From contig JAHBTX010000004.1 in NCBI GenBank assembly GCA_019638395.1, positions 763,177 to 827,176 on the forward strand: 64,000 nt of DNA, read 5' to 3'. Position 1 is the stretch's first letter; every line of letters starts with the position of its first letter. Made by a program: the position numbers and the translations under genes. The DNA comes from Cyclobacteriaceae bacterium (GTDB taxonomy: Bacteria; Bacteroidota; Bacteroidia; Cytophagales; Cyclobacteriaceae). Positions 26,780 through 34,625 of this stretch are shown piece after piece. Under the pieces are notes generated by a model. The model saw only the letters and a program-made list of their open reading frames with translations, had not been told where the DNA came from and did not search any database.

Positions 26780-28042
26780 ATGAATTTAGAAGAGAAACAA
26801 AAGTCATTTCCCATCACCAAAGAACAGGTGTGGGAATCGTTTAAGCTGGTAAAAGCGAAAGGAGGCGCAGCAGGTGTTGATGGTATAACCGTTAACGGCA
26901 TTGCTGTGAATCCCCGGAAACATCTTTACCCGGTGTGGAACCGTTTAGCCAGTGGAAGTTACATTCCGCCAGCCGTGAGGCGCGTGGAAATACCAAAGAG
27001 AGATGGAGGTATAAGATTGTTGGGAATCCCCACAGTCGCAGACCGCGTTGCACAAATGGTTATAGCTAAAGAGTTGGAGGAAATAGTGGATAGACGCTTT
27101 TCACCAAGTTCATTTGGGTATCGGCCAAACAAAAGTGCGCATGAAGCCATCGAGCAAGCCCGCGAAAATTGCTGGCGTTATCCGTGGGTGATAGATGTTG
27201 ACATCAAAGGATTCTTTGACAACATAGACCATCGGTTATTGATTCGTGCCGTTCGCAAATTCACAGACAAGAAGCATATCATCTTGTATGTAAAGCGGTG
27301 GTTGAAAGCTCCCATACAGTTGAAGGATGGTACCCAAATTCAGAATCTGGAAAAGGGTACACCTCAAGGAGGAGTAATCAGTCCATTGCTGGCGAACATC
27401 TTTCTTCACTTCGTATTTGACAAATGGATGGAAGAGAACTTCTCCAACAATCCGTTTGAACGTTATGCGGATGATATTATCATCCATGCGAAGAACGAAC
27501 CTGAAGCACGGCACTTATTAAAGTCATTGAGGGCACGGTTTGAGCGTTGCAAACTTGAACTACACCCAGAGAAGACCAAGTTAGTGTACTGTAACCGAAA
27601 AGGGAGACGCAAACGAAAAGAAGCGAGAGAAAGACAATTTGATTTTCTTGGATACACGTTTCGTTCACGCAGTGTAAAGACAAAAGATGGGGCACTCATC
27701 TTTGGATTTAGTCCGTCCATCAGCCGCAAGTCCACGCAACGCATAGTGGAAGAAGGCAGAAGATTACGTCTTCACCGCTGGACGCACCTGGACATTGTTG
27801 GTTTGTCAAACATGTTGCGTAGCAAGATTCTGGGTTGGCTCCACTACTATGGTAAATTTCATAAGTCAGCGATGAAGGTTGCCTTTCGCAACCTGAACCG
27901 CAGATTAGTGAAATGGACTTTCAACAAGTACAAACGATTTAAGCGAAGTAAAGCATTGAGGCCAGCGCGTTTATGGTTACGGCAAGTCGCCAAAGATTTT
28001 CCGTATCTGTTTCCGATGTGGCAGCATGGATTTACTCCGTAG
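26780..28042 (+). CDS. ltrA: Group II intron reverse transcriptase/maturase
   Basis: A 420-residue intron-encoded protein. RT motifs run from KGGAAGVDGITV through IPKRDGGIRLLGIPTVADRVAQ, FGYRPNKSAHEAI, DVDIKGFFDNIDH and GTPQGGVISPLLANI to the catalytic FERYADDIIIHA, then FDFLGYTF. The C-terminal maturase (X) domain includes HYYGKFHKSAM and the group II maturase-specific region to WQHGFTP. No HNH endonuclease domain is present, so insertion likely uses a nicked or single-stranded target. The sequence looks closest to endonuclease-less class D/E-type proteins. The frame is intact, so the intron may be active. Confidence 0.92.
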   Translation: MNLEEKQKSFPITKEQVWESFKLVKAKGGAAGVDGITVNGIAVNPRKHLYPVWNRLASGSYIPPAVRRVEIPKRDGGIRLLGIPTVADRVAQMVIAKELEEIVDRRFSPSSFGYRPNKSAHEAIEQARENCWRYPWVIDVDIKGFFDNIDHRLLIRAVRKFTDKKHIILYVKRWLKAPIQLKDGTQIQNLEKGTPQGGVISPLLANIFLHFVFDKWMEENFSNNPFERYADDIIIHAKNEPEARHLLKSLRARFERCKLELHPEKTKLVYCNRKGRRKRKEARERQFDFLGYTFRSRSVKTKDGALIFGFSPSISRKSTQRIVEEGRRLRLHRWTHLDIVGLSNMLRSKILGWLHYYGKFHKSAMKVAFRNLNRRLVKWTFNKYKRFKRSKALRPARLWLRQVAKDFPYLFPMWQHGFTP

Positions 28043-28055
28043 GCTTAACCATGAA

Positions 28056-28089
28056 GAGCCGTATGACGGGAGACTGTCAAGTACGGTTC
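28056..28089 (+). ncRNA. Group II intron domain V
   Basis: The 34-nt catalytic hairpin with arms GAGCCGTAT and GTACGGTTC begins 13 nt after the reverse transcriptase stop. It holds the catalytic triad positions near its base. Its 3' strand is where the truncated copy at 20962 begins. Confidence 0.85.
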
Positions 28090-28155
28090 TGTGAGAGGTT
28101 TAGGGGTGAAACTCCCCTTTACCTACTCGATTCTATCAACCGATTCATATTTGAA

Positions 28156-28614
28156 CTATTCAAAAAACCAGTCGTAATTCTTTTGCACAAGATGCCATCT
28201 TGGTCTCAATTCCTTATATGTTCCGTTTTGAAGTATATTTTTCTTAAGTTCATTTGTCACGCAAGATGAATAGATTACATACAAGTATTTTACTGAGTCA
28301 ATTTTGTCCATTTGAAAAGTAAGTCTATCTTGTTCTTTATTGTCAAAATTACTGCATTCAGTTTTACTAATTAAAATCCTTTTTATTCCTAACTTTTTTG
28401 CCAGTCCTTGTGCGTCTGTTGGCAAAGTATTGTCGTCAACGAATAAATAATTGTCAGTCTGAAAGTTGTCTGTAAGAAAATGTGCCAATGAATCAAATGA
28501 ATCTAATTCGGCTAAAAATTTTCCTTCCAAGGTGGCCCAGTCAGTCCAACTTTTCTTCTCTGTCTGTGAACAAGAAAATATAGTCACGATTAATATTGTC
28601 AATAATGTTCTCAT
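28156..28614 (-). CDS. Small accessory lipoprotein
   Basis: A 152-residue protein with a lipoprotein signal (MRTLLTILIVTIFSC, Cys at 15). The mature part is mixed helix/strand with FLTDNFQTDNYLFVDDNTLP and IKRILISKTECSNF. I do not recognise a family. Base composition is AT-rich like the other accessory genes. It lies between the group II intron's 3' end (24 nt from its stop) and a small hairpin repeat just upstream of its start, a layout like that of a gene cassette. Confidence 0.65.
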   Translation of the reverse strand: MRTLLTILIVTIFSCSQTEKKSWTDWATLEGKFLAELDSFDSLAHFLTDNFQTDNYLFVDDNTLPTDAQGLAKKLGIKRILISKTECSNFDNKEQDRLTFQMDKIDSVKYLYVIYSSCVTNELKKNILQNGTYKELRPRWHLVQKNYDWFFE

Positions 28615-28628
28615 CGTCTTAACGCATT

Positions 28629-28677
28629 GGCGGCAACGTTTGGCTTTAAGCCACTCTATCGCTTATAGCCACCTTGC
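28629..28677. repeat. Hairpin repeat related to the other accessory-region elements
   Basis: TGGCTTTAAGC and GCTTATAGCCA pair over 11 bp with one mismatch around a 9-nt loop, with an outer GCAA/TTGC pairing. The CGTTTGGCT(T/A)TAA sequence is shared with the left arm of the element at 25961. It lies 14 nt upstream of the small lipoprotein gene. Confidence 0.5.
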
Positions 28678-28765
28678 AGATGTAAGATATAAGAAACTCC
28701 CCTTATCAAACAAATCAATCCCGGAACTTTATTTTGCTGTAATGAAGTTAGGACTTCAAGTGGTT

Positions 28766-29497
28766 TTAAAAAGCCGCATTTGCCCGCTCCAAATCTTCTG
28801 GAGTGTCAATACCCATCGTCTCCAATTGTGTTTCGGCTACTTTAATTTTAAAACCATTTTCTAACCAGCGCAATTGTTCCAATGACTCAGCTTTTTCCAA
28901 TCTCGAAACGGGCAGTTGCGTAATCTGTTTTAATACATCGGCCCGGTAGGCATACATACCAATGTGTTTGTAATAAATGTGTTGTGTTGTCCAATCGGTG
29001 CTTGAACCGCGCAGGAAGGGAACTGGCGAGCGACTAAAGTAAAGCGCTTCGTTATATTTATTCAGTACTGCCTTTACCACATTGGGGTTATGGAGTTGGT
29101 GCGACTCAGCAATTTTTTTTACCAACGTAGCAAGTTCGGTTTCACCATTCAATAACGAAGCAAGTAGTTCAATCTGTTCGGGGGCAATAAAGGGTTCATC
29201 GCCTTGTATATTAACAACGTAGTCGTATGTTTCATTTTGTTGTGTTAACACTTCGTAGCACCGATCGGTACCACTTACGTGCGTTTCGGCTGTCATACCT
29301 ACTTCGCCTCCAAAACTTTTTACATGTTCAAAAATTTTAGTGTTATCGGTGGCAACCACAACCTTGCGTAAGGCACTGGCTTTACTGGCTTGTTCATATA
29401 CGCGTTGAATCATGGAAACCCTGCCAATCAATGCCAGTGGTTTGCCAGGGAAACGGGTAGAAGCAAAACGTGCAGGAATAATACCGATTATTTTCAT
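28766..29497 (-). CDS. kdsB: 3-deoxy-manno-octulosonate cytidylyltransferase
   Basis: A 243-residue KdsB, of normal length for the family. It activates Kdo by forming CMP-Kdo for lipopolysaccharide inner-core synthesis in the cytoplasm. Key motifs are IIPARFASTRFPGKPL at residues 5-20 (nucleotide binding), VNIQGDEPFI at about 94-103, HIGMYAYRADVL, and the C-terminal IDTPEDLERA. All expected residues appear present. It stands at the boundary where core chromosome resumes after the accessory island. Confidence 0.95.
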   Translation of the reverse strand: MKIIGIIPARFASTRFPGKPLALIGRVSMIQRVYEQASKASALRKVVVATDNTKIFEHVKSFGGEVGMTAETHVSGTDRCYEVLTQQNETYDYVVNIQGDEPFIAPEQIELLASLLNGETELATLVKKIAESHQLHNPNVVKAVLNKYNEALYFSRSPVPFLRGSSTDWTTQHIYYKHIGMYAYRADVLKQITQLPVSRLEKAESLEQLRWLENGFKIKVAETQLETMGIDTPEDLERANAAF

Positions 29498-29569
29498 TTA
29501 AGCGTTTGGCAGGAATTTAGTTTAGTTGATTCTTTTCACCTCTCGTGTTAAGAGACACTTGGATGAAAG

Positions 29570-30910
29570 TTACACCTTCTTCACGCGCAACGTTATACCT
29601 TCCGTACCAATTACTTCAATCGGTTCACCCTTCTCAATAAAATCACCGCGGGTAAAGGCATCGTAAACTTCACCGTTAATCAACACTTTACCGCTGGGCC
29701 GTAATACCGTTTGGGCGGTTCCGTGTTTGCCTATCAAACCTTTCTGGTTGTTAACAATATAACCGCTGCTTGCATCTTGGGTATCGGTAAGTGCTAGGCG
29801 CTGAAAGGCTTTGGTTTGTGTTAGTCGTGCACCACCTGCAAACAGTAACACGGCACCACCCACCAATCCGCCTAACGTAGCAAAGGTAGCCACAATAATA
29901 TCACCCAGCGGTACAAACTCGAAGTTGAAGAAATCGTTGTTGAGCATAATTAACACCAGCGATACAATAGTTAACGTAATACCACTTACCCCGGCAATAC
30001 CAAACCCCGGAATAAAAAACAGCTCTGCAATAATCAGCAGTACACCTAAAAACAAGGCAAGTATCTCCCAATAGGCAGCAAGACCATTCAGGTAATACGG
30101 TACCAGGTACAATACCAATGCAACAATGGCAGCAGCTAATGGAAAACCAACACCAGGAGTTTGCAACTCGAAATAAATTCCACCCATAATAACCAGAATC
30201 AACAAACCGCTTATAAATGGATTGAGGAAGAAGGCAATGATTTTTTCTACTGCACCAAGCCGAAAGGTTTCGATGTGATAATCAACTACGTTGTTGCGTT
30301 TCAGAATGTCAGCTATTGATTCTACTTTGGCCTCGCAATAGCCGTTTTCAATTGCTTCGGAAGTTGTAAACGTGATTACTTTGCCGGCTTGTTTTAAACT
30401 GTCGATCACAATATTTTCATCTACCATGCCTTCTGCAATGCGTGGATCGCGGCCATTTTCTTCGGCTGTTGCACGCATGATGGAGCGCATGTACGATTGA
30501 TATTTATCAGGAGCGGCTGCACCACTGCCATCTACTACTGTGGCCGCACCAATGGTGGCACCGGGTGCCATGTAAATGCTATCGCACGCAATAGAAATCA
30601 ATGCACCGGCCGAAGCAGCATCGGAGTTGATAAACACCCACACAGGAATTTTCAATTCCATCAGTTGATCTACAATTTCTTTGGTATCGTTTAGTGCACC
30701 GCCAAACGTATCCATGTCTATAATCAAATAATCGGCTTTTATTTTTTCTGCATGTTGCAAGGCCAGTTTAACATAGCGGCCCATGCGCGGATCAATCTCC
30801 GCGCGGATCTCCATTACCAGTACCTTCTTTTTTGTTTGTTGTGCCCGCGTGGGCAATCCCAGCGTTTGAATCAGCAGCACCATACCGAAAATCCTCAACA
30901 GCGTTCGCAT
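29570..30910 (-). CDS. NfeD/SppA-like membrane-bound serine protease
   Basis: A 446-residue long-form NfeD protein. A signal peptide (1-23) is followed by a ClpP-like protease domain with DMDTFGGALNDTKEIVDQL and SDAASAGALISIACD, whose Ser in the ASAG motif is the likely nucleophile. Four or five membrane helices follow (about 230-360). A C-terminal OB-fold domain ends in VLINGEVYDAFTRGDFIEKG. Archaeal relatives cleave the hydrophobic tail of stomatin partners, but no stomatin gene is next to it here. Confidence 0.88.
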   Translation of the reverse strand: MRTLLRIFGMVLLIQTLGLPTRAQQTKKKVLVMEIRAEIDPRMGRYVKLALQHAEKIKADYLIIDMDTFGGALNDTKEIVDQLMELKIPVWVFINSDAASAGALISIACDSIYMAPGATIGAATVVDGSGAAAPDKYQSYMRSIMRATAEENGRDPRIAEGMVDENIVIDSLKQAGKVITFTTSEAIENGYCEAKVESIADILKRNNVVDYHIETFRLGAVEKIIAFFLNPFISGLLILVIMGGIYFELQTPGVGFPLAAAIVALVLYLVPYYLNGLAAYWEILALFLGVLLIIAELFFIPGFGIAGVSGITLTIVSLVLIMLNNDFFNFEFVPLGDIIVATFATLGGLVGGAVLLFAGGARLTQTKAFQRLALTDTQDASSGYIVNNQKGLIGKHGTAQTVLRPSGKVLINGEVYDAFTRGDFIEKGEPIEVIGTEGITLRVKKV

Positions 30911-30944
30911 GATTGTTTGTATTTTGCATTAAAAATAGCAACTC

Positions 30945-31601
30945 TTGATCGAAAAAACCTGTGTTGTATATCAAACACCTGCGGGCTTTGTAATCTGGCA
31001 TGTGTGGCCGGCTGGGGCCGATCGTGTGGTGCTGGAAGAACGTAATGAGCAAAAACGCAAGGTTGCCATCGTTTGTATTACCATAGCAGGCAATGTACAA
31101 TGGCGAAATACCAGTTTACCCGATTCGTGGTGGATAAACTTAAACAGTGTTACCGCCACACAAGTTTTATTACGCCTTTTCGAAAACACAACCAACCCTG
31201 ATGTGGTAAAGGAATTAACCCTGAGTTTAGAAACAGGTCTGGAGATTGCACTGCAGCCCGAAGCACATACGATAACAGCACTTCGGCCGTTTGTGTATGT
31301 GCAAGGCGAACCAGATTTTGAAACCATTCAAACATTTATCCGGCAACAATTGAAACAAGAAATATTTTTAGGAGCTGAGTACCTGGAAACAAAACACCTG
31401 ATTTTAATCTCGTACTACACTGGCCAGCCAGCAGCTTTTAACAATGTATTGGCCTGCTTTAGTCGCGAGGGGTTGTTTTATTGGAGCCAGGAAATTGGCA
31501 CGAATTTGAAAGGAATGGGCATCGGTACTTTTTTTATTGCAACCAACACCTTGTTTTTTGTGAAGAACAAAACAGAATTGGTAACTTTTCGCATTGTTTA
31601 A
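30945..31601 (+). CDS. DUF4905-like protein
   Basis: A 218-residue protein found, from memory, mainly in Cytophagales. It begins at a TTG (MIEKTCVVYQT). Features are IWHVWPAGADRVVLEERN, NVQWRNTSLPDSWWINL and a C-terminal FLAGEYLE-like stretch FLGAEYLETKHLILISYYTG. No signal peptide or membrane segment is visible. The LysM gene starts 5 nt after its stop, so the two form an operon with the OmpA and TIGR02757 genes. No function is established. Confidence 0.55.
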   Translation: MIEKTCVVYQTPAGFVIWHVWPAGADRVVLEERNEQKRKVAIVCITIAGNVQWRNTSLPDSWWINLNSVTATQVLLRLFENTTNPDVVKELTLSLETGLEIALQPEAHTITALRPFVYVQGEPDFETIQTFIRQQLKQEIFLGAEYLETKHLILISYYTGQPAAFNNVLACFSREGLFYWSQEIGTNLKGMGIGTFFIATNTLFFVKNKTELVTFRIV

Positions 31602-31605
31602 ACTT

Positions 31606-32625
31606 ATGATAAAGGTAATTTTTTTAACTCTTGGTATGTGGAACTCACCCGGCCCTGCGAGTGCCACGGTAGCTGATTCGCTTCGCATGGAAACCATAGC
31701 CGGCAAACAGTTTATCATTCATCAGATAGATGAGAAAGAAACACTGTATGCTATCTCCAGGCGCTACGGGGTGCCGGTTACAGCAATATTAGAACATAAT
31801 CCCACTGCCGATGGTGGTTTGGCAGTAGGGCAATTGTTAAAGGTTCCATACGTACCCAAATCAAAACCCGCAATCGTTTCTGGTGGCGAGCGGATTCATC
31901 GGGTAGCAGCAAAAGAAACCTTGTTTTCCATTTCGCGGTTGTACGATGTTTCGGTTGATGAAATAAAAACCTGGAATAACCTGAAAGATAATGCACTCGC
32001 TTTGGGGCAAGAGTTGGTTATCAAAAATAAATCCACAAACACGGTTGCAACTACCCAGGCACTACATGGTGTACATATGGTAGCCGCAAAAGAAACCTTG
32101 TATTCCATTGCGCGCCAATACAATATTTCGGTTCAGCAATTGCGCGAGTGGAATTCGCTTAACGCGGATGAAGTTAAAATTGGGCAAACGCTTTTTGTTA
32201 CACAGCCCATGTATCAAAAGCAAGATGAGGTAAAAACACCTGAAGTAGTAAGTAAACCCGAAGTAAAAGAAACGGTTGTTACTACCGCAAAGCAAGATAC
32301 AAAACCCGAAATAAAGGAAAGCACCATTCGTATATCCGAAAATGTGGCTGGTACAGATGAAGTAAAAGAAGGCGGGCTTGCCGAACTGATTGATGGCACC
32401 GATGGCAACCGGAAATACCTGGCCTTACACCGCACAGCTAAAGTAGGCACCATTTTAAAAGTTCGTAACGAATTAAATAACCGCGAAGTATTTGTGCGCG
32501 TAGCAGGTACGCTACCCAATATTGCAGCTAACACTAACATTGTCATTAAAATCTCTAAGTCAGCTTATGATCGGTTGGGAGCTATCGATCCGCGATTTCG
32601 TGTAGAAGTTACCTATTATAAATAG
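31606..32625 (+). CDS. Secreted protein with three LysM domains
   Basis: About 339 residues from the ATG at 31606, preferred because it begins a signal peptide just after the preceding gene. Three LysM repeats bind peptidoglycan glycan: around residues 44-85 (HQIDEKETLYAISRRYGV), 99-140 (HRVAAKETLFSISRLYDV) and 157-198 (HMVAAKETLYSIARQYNI). The C-terminal 90 residues form a barrel-like domain (YLALHRTAKVGTILKVRNE, VFVRVAGTLPNI) seen in septation or envelope proteins of this phylum. It is probably periplasmic and cell-wall associated. It is followed after 1 nt by the OmpA-family gene. Confidence 0.85.
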   Translation: MIKVIFLTLGMWNSPGPASATVADSLRMETIAGKQFIIHQIDEKETLYAISRRYGVPVTAILEHNPTADGGLAVGQLLKVPYVPKSKPAIVSGGERIHRVAAKETLFSISRLYDVSVDEIKTWNNLKDNALALGQELVIKNKSTNTVATTQALHGVHMVAAKETLYSIARQYNISVQQLREWNSLNADEVKIGQTLFVTQPMYQKQDEVKTPEVVSKPEVKETVVTTAKQDTKPEIKESTIRISENVAGTDEVKEGGLAELIDGTDGNRKYLALHRTAKVGTILKVRNELNNREVFVRVAGTLPNIAANTNIVIKISKSAYDRLGAIDPRFRVEVTYYK

Positions 32626-32626
32626 T

Positions 32627-33715
32627 ATGCGCACAGGGCTGGTGGTATGCTTCATGATACTCAGCCACCTGGGGCACACGCAAAACCTCGTGGTTAATCC
32701 GGGGTTTGAACAGTATTATAAATGCCCGGGCTCCTATACTTCCAATGCTGCAGGTGAGATTGCACCCGGCTGGACATCGCCCACCACGGGCACACCCGAT
32801 ATGTTCCACATGTGCAGTTTGGGCGAAGCCGGTGTACCCACCAATTGGGCCGGATACTCAAAAGCTTATGTCGGTTCGGGTTATGCTGGAATTTATGGCT
32901 ACCTGCTGCGCGAAGCCAAAGAATACCGCGAATACCTGCAAACAGAATTAAAAACTCCACTTGAGCCCGGAGGCGAATACCTGGTGGAGTTTTATTTCAA
33001 ACTTTCTTCTAATTCTAAATACAGCATTGATCGTATCGGTTTTTTGCTTTCAGACTCTACTCACAAAATGGCTAGTGATGGTGTGTTTCCCGTGGCAGCA
33101 ACATATGAGCGTATTAATAGAACAATCTACTCGAGAGCTACAGGTTTATGGACGCGCTTTGCCTATACCCACCTGGCAACAGGCGGAGAAAAGTACCTTA
33201 CTATTGGTAATTTCTCCAACAGCAGTAAAACGCGCACGCAATACATTACCAACTCGCAGGCAACAGAACCCATGCTGGCAACGGCCGCTTACTTTTATAT
33301 TGACGAGGTAAAAGTAATTAAAGTAGGTGGCGGCACACCGCCAGTTCTTACCGGTTACCCGGAACTTAAAACGGATGAAACGTATGTATTGAAAAACATT
33401 CAGTTTAAGTACAACGATTTTGCCTTGCTCGATCAATCGTTTCCAGAGCTTAAAAAGTTAGTGGAAGTTTTGCGCTATCATAAAACCTGGAAAGTAGTAG
33501 TAAGCGGCCATACCGATGATATCGGCTCAGATAGTTTCAACAATGAACTTTCTATGTTACGGGCCGGCAGTGTGGCCGATTACCTGATTGATGCCGGTAT
33601 AGAACCGACCCGCATTAAAACAATGGGTTTCGGTAAACAAACGCCTTTGGTAAAAGGCACAGACGAAACTTCGCGCGCCACTAACCGCAGGGTAGAACTG
33701 CGTTTTTTAAACTAA
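32627..33715 (+). CDS. OmpA-family protein with N-terminal carbohydrate-binding-like domain
   Basis: A 362-residue exported protein. A signal peptide (about 1-19) precedes a roughly 200-residue beta-sandwich beginning NLVVNPGFEQYYKCPG, a jelly-roll-like pattern. The C-terminal 110 residues are an OmpA peptidoglycan-binding domain: VVSGHTDDIGSDSFNNELSM, RAGSVADYLIDAGI and SRATNRRVELRF, with the Asp and Arg that contact diaminopimelate. Likely role: tethering the outer membrane or a surface structure to the cell wall. The stop overlaps the next start by one base (TAATG). Confidence 0.87.
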   Translation: MRTGLVVCFMILSHLGHTQNLVVNPGFEQYYKCPGSYTSNAAGEIAPGWTSPTTGTPDMFHMCSLGEAGVPTNWAGYSKAYVGSGYAGIYGYLLREAKEYREYLQTELKTPLEPGGEYLVEFYFKLSSNSKYSIDRIGFLLSDSTHKMASDGVFPVAATYERINRTIYSRATGLWTRFAYTHLATGGEKYLTIGNFSNSSKTRTQYITNSQATEPMLATAAYFYIDEVKVIKVGGGTPPVLTGYPELKTDETYVLKNIQFKYNDFALLDQSFPELKKLVEVLRYHKTWKVVVSGHTDDIGSDSFNNELSMLRAGSVADYLIDAGIEPTRIKTMGFGKQTPLVKGTDETSRATNRRVELRFLN

Positions 33716-34518
33716 TGCCGGGCCAAAAGTTACCGATCGATCAACTTCGCGATTTTCTGAATGCGAAAGCCTGGCATTACAACACTATAAATTTTATTGA
33801 GTCCGATCCCATTTCAATTCCACATCGGTTTAAACGGAAGCAGGATATCGAAATTGCCGGCTTCTTTGCGGCTACATTAGCATGGGGGCAACGCGCAACC
33901 ATCATTAACAAATGCAACGAGTTGTTGGCTATGATGGATAACCAACCGCATGCGTTTATGTTGCACCATCAGCTAAGCGATCTTAAACCCTTTACAAAGT
34001 TTAAACATCGCACCTTCAACGCAACCGATGCCTTGTACTTTATTGAAAGACTTTCAACTTTTTATCGTGCGCATGCTTCGTTAGAAGTAGCCTTTGTTCA
34101 AAACCTGAACTTAACGCAACCCGCTTTGCGCGATGTATTCCTCATTGAGCAAGCTTTGATTCAATTCAATAAAATGTTTTTTGATTTGCCCGATGCACCC
34201 GTCCGCACGCAAAAGCATGTAAGTACTCCGGCACGTAAATCGGCTTGTAAAAGATTAAACATGTTTCTGCGCTGGATGGTACGACAAGATACGCGTGGTG
34301 TCGATTTTGGAATCTGGAAAAATATTTCGCCCTCGCAGTTGGTTTGCCCGTGCGATGTGCATGTGGAACGGATAGCCCGAAAACTTAAACTGATTTCCCG
34401 TAAGGGAATGAATTGGCAAACGGCAATTGAGCTAACTACAAACCTGCGCAAACTCGATGCTACCGATCCGGTGCTGTATGATTTTGCTTTGTTTGGCATG
34501 GGTGTGATGGAGCGGTAG
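33715..34518 (+). CDS. TIGR02757 family protein
   Basis: A 267-residue cytoplasmic protein matching the TIGR02757 family, which is found mostly in Bacteroidota. Recognisable segments are HRFKRKQDIEIAGFFAATLAWGQR, FKHRTFNATDALYF, KRLNMFLRWMVRQD and VDFGIWKNISPSQLVCPCDVHV. The central region resembles the helix-hairpin-helix DNA glycosylase fold (MFLRWMVR and DVHVERIARKL), which suggests but does not prove a DNA-repair role. It is translationally coupled to the OmpA gene. Confidence 0.8.
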   Translation: MPGQKLPIDQLRDFLNAKAWHYNTINFIESDPISIPHRFKRKQDIEIAGFFAATLAWGQRATIINKCNELLAMMDNQPHAFMLHHQLSDLKPFTKFKHRTFNATDALYFIERLSTFYRAHASLEVAFVQNLNLTQPALRDVFLIEQALIQFNKMFFDLPDAPVRTQKHVSTPARKSACKRLNMFLRWMVRQDTRGVDFGIWKNISPSQLVCPCDVHVERIARKLKLISRKGMNWQTAIELTTNLRKLDATDPVLYDFALFGMGVMER

Positions 34519-34625
34519 TCCATACTTTCAACAATTCCAAATAAATTGACGAACGGTATCACCATTGTTCTGAAAATATTTCTAATTTTCTTTCTCATTT
34601 TAACACACACCGAACTACACTTCTT

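Larger units (their letters stand above)
26090..28131 (+). mobile_element. Group II intron
   Basis: The proposed 5' end is GTGTGCCC at 26090, matching the GUGYG consensus; the 3' end is CGAT at 28131. About 690 nt of structured, non-coding sequence (domains I-IV) precede the reverse transcriptase gene. A 34-nt domain V (28056-28089) begins GAGCCGTAT and ends GTACGGTTC, and a domain VI hairpin follows. A possible EBS1, AGCGCCC at 26486-26492, can pair with the last seven bases of the 5' exon GGGCGTT (26083-26089), with one G-U pair. The intron sits right after an inverted-repeat element. Confidence 0.8.

Noticed and set aside
29570-34518. Antisense open frames opposite the NfeD, LysM and OmpA genes
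   Set aside because: They have no family features and mirror codon bias of the real genes on the other strand.
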